A stretch of DNA of 64,000 nt. It comes from Arenicola marina (Eukaryota > Annelida > Polychaeta > Arenicolidae). The position numbers and the translations under genes were made by a program. The stretch covers positions 68,950,119 through 69,014,118 of the forward strand of contig OZ025248.1 of the NCBI GenBank assembly GCA_964019135.1, written 5' to 3'. Shown piece after piece: positions 1-6,830 of this stretch. A model generated the notes under the pieces. The model had not been told where the DNA came from, searched no databases, and saw nothing but the letters and a program-made list of their open reading frames with translations. The first letter of the stretch is position 1; each line of letters begins with the position of its first letter.

Positions 1-59
1 GAATAGCGTCGTCGTTGGGGGACTGCCATCGATAGCATATCGACCACATCATGGACACC

Positions 60-424
60 TCTGTCATAAAAACGTGATGGCTCAGCCGACCACGTGGTCA
101 GATATATAGGCTATAATACATGGTGCGAACGTCTGTCATACAACGTGATGGCTTAGCCCACCACGTGGCCAGATAGGAGGTAATACATGGTGCACACGTC
201 TGTCATACAACGTGATGGCTCAGCCCACCACGTGGCCAGATAGGAGGTAATACATGGTGTGCACGTCTGTCATACAACGTGATGGCTCAGCCCACCACGT
301 GGCCAGATGGGCGATAATACATGGTGTGCACGTCTGTCATACAACGTGATGGCTTAGCCCACCACGTGGCCAGATGGGCGATAATACATGGTGTGCACGT
401 CTGTCATACAACGTGATGGCTCAC
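60..424. repeat. 67-bp minisatellite, about 5 copies
   Basis: The phrase TCTGTCATACAACGTGATGG recurs at 132, 199, 266, 333 and 400, an exact 67-bp step. The first, more diverged copy begins at 60 and is 72 bp long. Each unit also carries CCACGTGG and AATACATGGTG. The array ends where the minus-strand LINE fragment begins. Positions 1-59 are unassigned. Confidence 0.95.
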
Positions 425-573
425 GTAACTATATTTTAGTAATTTTAGAGAAGTACCGGCAAACCCATAATGGGATAATTTCTAGATACAAATATTGTGA
501 TTGGTGGTGTTAAACGCCTTGGACAAATCTAAGAAACATAATACTGGAAATAAACAGGGACACCCCCATTTTA
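422..573 (-). pseudogene. CR1/Jockey-like LINE reverse transcriptase fragment (downstream piece)
   Basis: Read on the minus strand this encodes the reverse transcriptase motif FLDLSKAFNTTNHN, then a stop, then KLSHYGFAGTSLKLL in the same frame. This is the catalytic block A region and the following helix of CR1/Jockey-type non-LTR retrotransposons, where the usual form is FLDLSKAFDTxNH. The Harbinger insertion at 574-3716 separates it from its upstream continuation at 3717-3835. The first codons beside the insertion site read on in frame from the other side (MGVSLFI), then a short frame disturbance precedes FLDLSKAF. At least one stop and one frameshift mark it as dead. The downstream end (low coordinates) is lost at the 67-bp array. 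The clade call rests on motif wording only. Confidence 0.75.
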
Positions 574-590
574 GGCCCGAGTCACACATA
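574..590 (+). repeat. Left terminal inverted repeat, outer Harbinger
   Basis: GGCCCGAGTCACACATA pairs imperfectly with the reverse complement of 3700-3716 (AGCCCCCGTCACACCTA). The shared core is GTCACAC. It is directly preceded by the TTA target duplication at 571-573. Confidence 0.8.
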
Positions 591-715
591 AGGTTCCCCC
601 CGGTGCCACTACGGTTCTGAACCGGGGTGAACCGTGTTACAATCGGGGCCAACCGTATTGAAACCGTAGTTAAACCGGGACAACCGGGTGCTCCGGGAGG
701 CAAAAATAAATCTTA

Positions 716-737
716 AGCCTAGCTCACACTGTGCCGG
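716..737 (+). repeat. Left terminal inverted repeat, inner Harbinger
   Basis: AGCCTAGCTCACACTGTGCC followed by GG. It matches the reverse complement of the right end except at two positions near the tip (CC versus GG). The TTA target duplication occupies 713-715. Confidence 0.9.
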
Positions 738-1130
738 CGTTGGTTACGGTTTACCCCGGTCCTCCCCGGTCCTTCCCGGTCTATATACCGGGACAAACCG
801 GGGCCATATCGCAACATTTCGCCGCGAAAACAGTAGGACACGGTGTTACTACGGTGCTGGTACGGTATGCCACGGTACATCAAGGTGTCGCCACGGTGGA
901 TGCCGGTACTACTACGGTTTTACTAAGGATTGACTACGGATCATCACGGTAGGCCAAGGTGCATCCAGGTACCACTAAAGTATCACCACGGTTTGTCCCG
1001 GTTTACCAAGGTTATGCTACGGTCCACCAAGGTAATGCAAAGGTCCACCAAGGTCGTACTACGGTCGTGCCCGGTCGTGCCACGGTTTCACTACGGTCTC
1101 ACTACGGTGACGCTACGGTGACGCTACGGT
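738..1130. repeat. Subterminal ACGGT-motif lattice, inner Harbinger left
   Basis: Short words ending in ACGGT, CCGGT or AAGGT (CTACGGT, CCACGGT, CCCCGGT, CCAAGGT) recur every 8-15 bases with no fixed longer unit. The orientation is uniform. This differs from a minisatellite in that only about 7 bases are conserved and the spacing varies. Subterminal short repeats in DNA transposons are commonly binding sites for the transposition proteins. That role here is inference. Confidence 0.7.
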
Positions 1131-1169
1131 AACAATGTCAGGGCGTTGCCTCATGGTTGTCAGCAGTTG

Positions 1170-2052
1170 TCACTGAAACCTGTGTGCTAGGATGCCGAAA
1201 GCGTTCTCAACTATCCTTCGAGCCCTGGACAGCCGGTAATTGAAGATTCTCTCATCATCAGCGAGTTTCATGAGCCAGGTCTTCATGGCGAAGGCGTCAT
1301 CAGCAGCTATAAGGTATGGTATGTCCTTGTCCTCACCAGCCAGTGCATTGGGAGGGGGGAGTCCTATGGTTCCTTTCTCAATGGCCTCCTCCATGTGTGA
1401 GTTGTTGAATACCTGGGCATCTCTGGAAGATCCATTGGCACCAATGTCTGCGTCCACCAGAGCCATGAGGATGATTGAATGGAAGCCCTTGTAGTTGTAG
1501 TATATTGATCCCCCTTTGTATGGACACCTAATGGCTATGTGTTTGCCATCCAGAGCACCGATACAATTATGGAACTGCCATCTCTGCAGGAATTTCTCAG
1601 CTATAGATGTCCATTCTTGTGGGGTGGATGGACATGCTATAACTTCTTCAGCATATTCAGCTATGATGGCTTCGCACACTTTACGAATTAACAGCGAACT
1701 GGTGTTGTCAGGTACCCGGAAACCATACACGAGTGAGTGGTAGTTATCACCTGAGGCTAGGTACCTCAGTGTTATGGCCTTCAACTTCAACCCAGGTTCT
1801 AGAGCCTTGCGAAACCATGTGTCTTGCTTCCTGCCTCGGTTCTCCAGTCGCAGGAGTAGTTCTTTAAACATTTCTGGATGGATCCACACTTAGGAAGTTT
1901 TGGAAGGATCTCACATCTTCAACACGCAATTCGTTCATCAGACGTGTGTACTGCCCTAGTGTCACTCGCCTCTCGGCCCAAGCTCTCATCCACACAGTTC
2001 TCGGTTTTCTCGCCCTCTTTGTTGTTTTTATTCTTCTGTTTTGCTGAATAAC
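1170..2052 (-). pseudogene. HARBI1-like Harbinger transposase, frameshifted and truncated
   Basis: The enzyme family cuts and pastes Harbinger DNA through a DDE catalytic triad. The main open stretch (1170-1889, 239 residues counted from a GTG codon) has all three acidic residues in their family contexts: Asp114 in GALDGKH, Asp157 in SSRDAQVF and Glu228 in RRIVENAFG. IYYNYKGFHSIILMALVD and FNYRLSRARR are further family hallmarks. The N-terminal part lies in another frame at 1884-2052 (PRTVWMRAWAERR, GQYTRLMNELRVED, SFQNFL). The break is a GGAT tandem duplication at 1876-1883, a 4-base insertion. Short in-frame deletions seem present after LVDAD and after LMK. The protein stops after ILAHRFQ, without the usual C-terminal tail, where the motif lattice begins. 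It is dead as it stands unless spliced, and no convincing splice sites were seen. Confidence 0.88.
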
Positions 2053-2082
2053 TTAGAGCATCGCCATGCTGTTTCTAGCCTG

Positions 2083-2100
2083 CTGTCTGTTCAACTGCAG
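2083..2100 (-). other. 18-bp block shared by both Harbinger elements
   Basis: On the minus strand this reads CTGCAGTTGAACAGACAG. The identical 18-mer occurs on the plus strand at 3101-3118 in the outer element, upstream of its transposase remnant. It marks homologous 5' regions of the two elements in opposite orientations. Confidence 0.8.
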
Positions 2101-2210
2101 TGGCCAGTTCATCAGCTGAAGTCTGATGTTCCAGCAGTTGTTGACAGGATCTATGATGCGTCTCCTTCCAGGGATGAAGCACCAAGGGATTTGAAACAAA
2201 CGTTATCCCA

Positions 2211-2218
2211 TTTTTATA
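2211..2218 (-). promoter_or_regulatory. TATA-like box of inner Harbinger transposase
   Basis: TATAAAAA on the minus strand, about 110 bases upstream of the 18-bp block shared with the outer element. The outer element has TATAAAAG at the equivalent place, which strengthens an otherwise weak motif call. Confidence 0.4.
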
Positions 2219-2244
2219 CTAACCTAGTGCTGCCGTGAATCACC

Positions 2245-2530
2245 GTGGCCCCAGAACGCCACGGTCACCCCCGGTTGTCTACGGATAGCCCCGGTAGCTT
2301 GCGCGGTGGTACTACGGTGAAGCCCGGTTGTACTACGGTGGCACTAAGGTTTCACAAGTTTTGGAAATACCGGGGCTCGGTGCCGGTTCATGCCGGTGGT
2401 TTTGAACAGTTCAAAACCACCGTGGCCACCTACGGTTCACCACGGTACACCCCGGATTACCCCGGATTGACTACGGACTCGCTACGGTTGCACAGGATTG
2501 TCCAGTGTTGTCCCCGGTTTTCAGAACCGG
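2245..2530. repeat. Subterminal ACGGT-motif lattice, inner Harbinger right
   Basis: The same short words (CACGGT, CTACGGT, CCCCGGT, TACGGA) at irregular 8-15 base spacing, ending just before the right terminal repeat. They have the same orientation as on the left side of this element, so the lattice is directly rather than invertedly repeated. A short turn-over to AACCGG occurs at 2523-2552. Confidence 0.65.
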
Positions 2531-2549
2531 AGTAAACCGGGACTATGAA

Positions 2550-2571
2550 CCGGCACAGTGTGAGCTACCCT
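2550..2571 (-). repeat. Right terminal inverted repeat, inner Harbinger
   Basis: The reverse complement reads AGGGTAGCTCACACTGTGCC then GG, pairing with 716-737. TTA at 2572-2574 duplicates TTA at 713-715. Confidence 0.9.
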
Positions 2572-2589
2572 TTAGCAGGGACCTAACCA

Positions 2590-2995
2590 ATTTTGAGAAC
2601 CGTAGTGGCGAAAGCGTGGGAAAGTGAGAACCGTGTTCAAAGCGTAGCGGAACCAGGGCCACCGTAGCGCGTCCGTAGTAGCACCGCAGAACCGCCGTGT
2701 ACACCGTGGCGACAACACGGTTTCACCCCGTGACGCTACGGTTTGACCCGGGGATGCTACGGTTTGACCCCGCAATGCTACGGTGACACTACGTTCACCC
2801 CCGATGTACCACGGTTGTCCACGGCGGTCGACGGCGTGAACACGGTTCAGGGCGGATGTACTACGGTTTCTACACGGTTCTACTACGGACATCACGGTTT
2901 GTCACGGTGCTGCCAAGGTTCATCACGGTGGCACTACGGTGACAGTACGGACACTACGGTGGCGACACGGTTACTCACGGATGGTCCCCGTGTGT
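2590..2995. repeat. ACGGT-motif lattice of outer Harbinger (internal left block)
   Basis: From 2597 to about 2710 the words are mainly AACCGT and ACCGTAG. From about 2718 to 2995 they are ACGGT, GCTACGGT and CACGGT. The orientation switches once, giving a large imperfect inverted arrangement. It abuts the TATA-like box and transposase remnant of the outer element. Confidence 0.65.
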
Positions 2996-3006
2996 CCCTG
3001 TGGCCA

Positions 3007-3014
3007 TATAAAAG
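3007..3014 (+). promoter_or_regulatory. TATA-like box of outer Harbinger transposase remnant
   Basis: TATAAAAG lies 87 bases upstream of the shared 18-bp block at 3101-3118. It occupies the same relative place as the box at 2211-2218 of the inner element. Confidence 0.4.
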
Positions 3015-3027
3015 GACAGCATTTTTG

Positions 3028-3297
3028 ATGTCAGAATCATTTCGCATCAGACGCCTCACATCTGAACAGACTGAACAGACTCCGCTTGATGCAGTACCAG
3101 CTGCAGTTGAACAGACAGATGAATATGGCCAAAGCCAGTATAGAAGAACGACAATAAGAAGATTGATGATGAAGCAGAGGGCGACAAGAAGCCGTTGAGT
3201 CGTACGCTGGATACTGAGAAGACCAAAATTGGAGTAGTATGCTCGTCTCATGAGAGAACTGAAGAAAGAAGATGTGAAAGGATTTCGGGGAGAACTG
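3028..3297 (+). pseudogene. N-terminal remnant of a second Harbinger transposase
   Basis: One reading frame runs from an ATG at 3028 through AAVEQTDEYG and RRTTIRRLMMKQRATRSR, a stop, VVRWILRRPKLE, a second stop, then YARLMRELKKEDVKGFR. The last two blocks match the N-terminal region of the inner transposase (VWMRAWAERR and YTRLMNELRVED), with the same spacing. Everything downstream, including the DDE domain, is absent. The sequence passes straight into the motif lattice, so this is an internally deleted copy. The second stop falls where the inner copy has Gln, so a CAG-to-TAG change is likely. Confidence 0.8.
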
Positions 3298-3299
3298 GG

Positions 3300-3700
3300 A
3301 CGACCGGGGCCAGACCGTAGTCAAACCGGCGTGTCCCCCGTTACTACTACGGTTGCGCCCCGGTCGATCGTAGTGAAACCGGGACAAACTATAGTGACAC
3401 CTTGATCAACCGTAGTGATAGCGGGGGCAACCGTAGTGATAGCGGGGGTAACCGTAGTGATAGCCGGGGTAACCGTAGTGATAGCGGGGGTAACCGTAGT
3501 GATAGCGGGGGTAACCGTAGTGATAGCGGGGGTAACCGTAGTACAACCATGGTAGCACCGGGTAGGACCGTGTTGCATCCGTACTGGCACCGGGCGTCTC
3601 GCGAAAAACGAAAAATCACCCCGGTTCGCCCCGGGGTTACCCCGGTTCTTCAACCGGGGCGAACCGGGACGTCCGGGGACAACCGTAGTCAAACCGTACT
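3300..3700. repeat. ACCGT-motif lattice of outer Harbinger (right block)
   Basis: Words AACCGTAGT, ACCGGGG and ACCGTACT dominate, the reverse complement of the ACGGT words on the left side of this element's coding remnant. A regular 21-bp array has crystallised inside it at 3408-3540. Confidence 0.65.
3408..3540 (+). repeat. 21-bp tandem repeat within the Harbinger lattice
   Basis: AACCGTAGTGATAGCGGGGG plus one base repeats about 6.3 times with exact 21-bp steps (3408, 3429 and onward). It shows a motif lattice turning into a true minisatellite. Confidence 0.93.
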
Positions 3701-3701
3701 A

Positions 3702-3716
3702 GGTGTGACGGGGGCT
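3702..3716 (-). repeat. Right terminal inverted repeat, outer Harbinger
   Basis: The reverse complement reads AGCCCCCGTCACACC and pairs with 574-588 at most positions. TTA follows at 3717-3719. Confidence 0.8.
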
Positions 3717-3835
3717 TTATCTGTTGATTGCAATACTCGGTCCACGAGTTCCATCATAGTTAGGTCGGTTCAATGGTGTTGACTTGGCGCAACTCATATT
3801 GACTGTTATTTAATCCTTTTAATTCACCTTTTACC
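3717..3835 (-). pseudogene. CR1/Jockey-like LINE reverse transcriptase fragment (middle piece)
   Basis: On the minus strand this reads NNSQYELR (family form usually NxSQYGFR), then after frame breaks MELVDRVLQSTDK, the segment that precedes the FLDLSKAF block. Joining it to 422-573 across one copy of TTA keeps the frame (DK then MGVSLFI), so both are halves of one reverse transcriptase domain split by the Harbinger insertion. On the high-coordinate side it ends where the plus-strand LINE reading begins. Confidence 0.72.
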
Positions 3836-3836
3836 A

Positions 3837-6617
3837 GGACGCAGGAACGTAAAATCGAGCAACGTATAAACAAGATAGAAGAGTCTAAAGAAAAAAGTGG
3901 AGAGCTTGAGGACAGACTAGACGAGTCAAATACGGAACTAGAGCAATTTAGGATCCCGCGAATGAAAGGAGTTTTTATTAGATCAAAAGCACAGTATTAC
4001 GAGCAAGGGGAAGAGCCAAGTCAATATTTCTGTGATCTAGAGCAAAGCAACTATTTAAATAAGCTTAAACATAGATTGAATGTTAATGGGAAAGAAGTGG
4101 TGGACCAGAAAGAAATACTCTGCGAACAAGGGAAGTATTAGGAATAATACAAGAATAATGACCACCTTGACGCGACGTACTACATGACGGCGTTGATGAA
4201 CTCAAAAATTAAAAAACTTATATAGTAAGTATAGAGCAGAGAGATACATGTGAAGGTGAAATTGAAATGTGGGAAATGGCAGAGGTAGTTAAGAACATGA
4301 AAAACAGCAATTCTCCTGGTGGTGACGGTGTTCCAATTGAATTTTACAAGTTTTTCTGGAAGGAACTAAGCCCGTATTTGTTACGGAGCATCCAACACGC
4401 GTTAAAAGGTCTCTCGATAACACAGAAGCAAGGCGTAATAACCTGCCTGCCAAAGGGTGATAAGCCTAGAGAATTCATGAAAACTGGCGCCCGATTTCTC
4501 TGTTAAACACAGATTATAAAATCTTATCCGGGGTCCTAGCGTATAGAATGAAGAAAGTGTTGCCGGATGTTATCAGTTCAGACCAGAAAAGATTTTTAAA
4601 AGACCGGTACATTGGTGAAAATACGAGATTAGTTTTCGATATTATGCACTACCTGATCCAAAATGAGAAAACGGGAACTTTGTTACTTATAGATTTCGAA
4701 AAGGCGTTTGATACGTTGAGCTGGAATTATATACATAACGTTTTAGATACGTACGGTTTTGGTATATTTGTTATTAATGGGATTAGAATATTTTATAAGG
4801 ATGCCTGCAGTTGTGTTATAAACAATGGTGTCTTCTCCCAGTTTTTTTCCATTAGGGCGCGGCTGTAGACAGGGTGATCCACTGTCACCGTATTTATATA
4901 TTTTGTCTATTGAACCACTGGCTACGTTTATAAAAAATAATTAAATATGACAAATCTATTAAGGGTATACGAATCTTGGACCAAGAGTTTAACATAGGAC
5001 AATACGCAGATGACACTTTTTTGTTGCTAGACGGAAGCGAAGAGTCAATTAGAAATGCGTTATGGGTTCTGGACATGTTCAAACTTTATTCCGGTTTGAA
5101 AGTAAATGTTGATAAAACTAAAGCTGTCTGCTTAGATAAAATTGCTAAAGATCGCCAAACCCTATGTCCCGATCTAAATCTTACTTGGTCTGAGGAGTTT
5201 ACTTTACCCGGTATGAAGTTTAATGTTAATTTGAGAGCTATGGTTGATATTAATTATAGTCGCATGCTAGCTCAATTTTGAAGGTGTACTCGTTATGTAT
5301 AGCAAGAGAAATTTATCCTTAAGAGGCAGAAGTACTGTAGTAAAGGTTATCGCTCTGCCTAAGCTAATACACGTCTTGTCTGTTCTGCCTATACCTGGTA
5401 AATATTATCTGAACAGAATTAATCGTCTAATTCGGGAATTCGTGTGGAATAAAAAGAAACCTGGAACTGCCATGTCTAAAATGGTACAATCAGTCGAACT
5501 TGGGAGCATTTGCCTCCCTCACATAGACTCTATGATGTTCGCGCTCAAAATTAGTTGGATACGAAGACTCGTACTAAATTATGGGGCGTGGCAGCAATTG
5601 TTTTGTAAAACTATTTGTAGTGATAAAATATTATGTTGGAACATAGATGCCATTTCTCTAAATGAGTTCTCTTTGACATCAAACCCCTTTTGGGGCGACG
5701 TCTTTAAGGCATGGAGGAAATTCAATGTTTTAGAATATCCAATTTGGAATACATATTTTATGAAAAACCCAAATCTGAATAGCAGAAGAGACGAAATGGT
5801 CACGAAGGGGGTTGGCTTTATTAACGATATAGTTGATGAACATGGCGTCCTATTAGGATTGGAAGAATTTAGAAAGAAATATCCAATAAATATTAACTTT
5901 GTTGATTTCTATCGTCTTGTCCGCTGCATACCGCGAGACTGGAGACACCAAATAATGACGTGAGGTAAAAAACTGGGTAACGTAATTGGCAAGTGGGCGA
6001 ATTTAATAACAAGAACGGCGCTTTTATGCAATTATAGTTATAAGGTACTGGTCGTCTTTAAGCTACAGTAAAAAAAACGAAGAACGGTGGTGTCAGTATT
6101 TAGAAATTGATATAGAGGAAGCTAATCGGTACCAGTATTATAAGTTACCATTGCCCTGTACGGTTGAGGAAAAAAACAGAAGCTTTCAGTTCCTGTTACT
6201 GAATTTAGCATTGGTCACAAATCAGTTTTTGCATAAATGTCAAATAATAAATCCAGAGAAATGTTCTTTTTGTGGGACTGAGACTGAAACTATTCAGCAC
6301 TTACGTTTTGATTGTATTTATGTAAGGAGTTTTATGGTTGAGGGTATTTTATTAGTTAAATGACATATGCTTGACATCTCTGACTCCAACGCGTCAATCC
6401 TGTTTATTAGGTTTAAGACACTCATCGCATGAGCGACTTATTAATCATATTTGTTTAATTACGAAGAGATATGTGTATAGATGTAAATGGCTTAATAAAA
6501 TCCCTAATCTTCAGGGGGTCCAGAAAAGTATTTTGTATTATTTTAAGATAAAACAGTGCATCAGCGTAAGTAAAAACATGCAATCGTTTATATCTAAGTG
6601 GCACCCATTTATGTGAT
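3837..6617 (+). pseudogene. Tx1/L1-like LINE, ORF2 pseudogene lacking its 5' end
   Basis: Non-LTR retrotransposon polyprotein, broken in several places. In order: a linker before the reverse transcriptase (AQYYEQGEEPSQYFCDLE, about 3990-4060); NSNSPGGDGVPIEFYKFFW (4309-4365); LPKGDKPREF, then, after a one-base frameshift near 4480, NWRPISLLNTDYKILS; DRYIGENTRLVFDIMHY; LLIDFEKAFDTLSWN (catalytic block A); GRGCRQGDPLSPYLYIL in another frame (4856 on); and the catalytic YADD at 5003-5014. The thumb/connection region follows (LSLRGRSTVVKVIALPKLIH, 5315 on) and a C-terminal C-X2-C-X8-H-X4-C knuckle (CSFC...HLRFDC, about 6259-6312). The frame ends at a TGA at 6615-6617. Several stops and frameshifts are present. 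The endonuclease domain is absent, which fits 5' truncation. No clear poly(A) tail or target duplication was seen. The clade call is from motif style; the LINE identity is firm. Confidence 0.85.
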
Positions 6618-6639
6618 ATGATGGTTTCTTTTGATGTGT

Positions 6640-6830
6640 GACTTTGTTTTTTTTACTTCACTGGAAATGAAACTTCTGCATAGGGGCTGATTTAAATATT
6701 TTGTAAACAACGTATCGGAATTCTTGCTCAGCAGTTTCACAGCGCGTGGACCAATATCGGAGAAATACGAGTTTAAGTTACGGATACAAACACCGACAGA
6801 TACCAATTCCTCTATACATTTTGTTTTTGA
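6640..6830 (-). pseudogene. CR1/Jockey-like LINE pre-reverse-transcriptase fragment (upstream piece)
   Basis: On the minus strand this reads CIEELVSVGVCIRNLNSYF then SDIGPRAVKLLSKNSD, TKYLNQPLCRSFISSEV. This matches the block just before the reverse transcriptase in CR1/Jockey-type LINEs, where forms such as LNxYFSxIGP and KYL...SFxF...V are usual. Strand and order fit the pieces at 3717-3835 and 422-573. About 100 residues that should lie between this piece and the next are missing, so the plus-strand LINE did not enter cleanly, or a deletion followed. Confidence 0.6.

Larger units (their letters stand above)
716..2571 (-). mobile_element. Inner Harbinger (HARBI1-type) transposon, 1,856 bp
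   Basis: Imperfect 22-bp terminal inverted repeats lie at 716-737 and 2550-2571, sharing the uninterrupted core TAGCTCACACTGTGCCGG. Both ends are bordered by TTA (713-715 and 2572-2574), the expected 3-bp duplication. The element carries a frameshifted transposase gene on the minus strand (1170-2052). On both sides are dense runs of a short ACGGT-centred motif. The terminal repeats resemble those of the outer element around TCACAC, so the two belong to related but distinct subfamilies. It is inserted inside the outer element. Confidence 0.9.
574..3716 (+). mobile_element. Outer Harbinger-like DNA transposon, interrupted by a second one
   Basis: The left end starts GGCCCGAGTCACAC at 574. The right end, read inward on the minus strand, starts AGCCCCCGTCACAC at 3716. 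Both are flanked by TTA (571-573 and 3717-3719), the TWA-type 3-bp target duplication usual for PIF/Harbinger. Removing the element and one TTA brings two minus-strand LINE reverse transcriptase segments together in frame, which independently supports both boundaries. Inside is a decayed plus-strand transposase start (about 3028-3297). A related element is inserted at 716-2571. Without that insert the outer element would be about 1.28 kb, so it is an internally deleted, non-autonomous copy. Confidence 0.85.
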
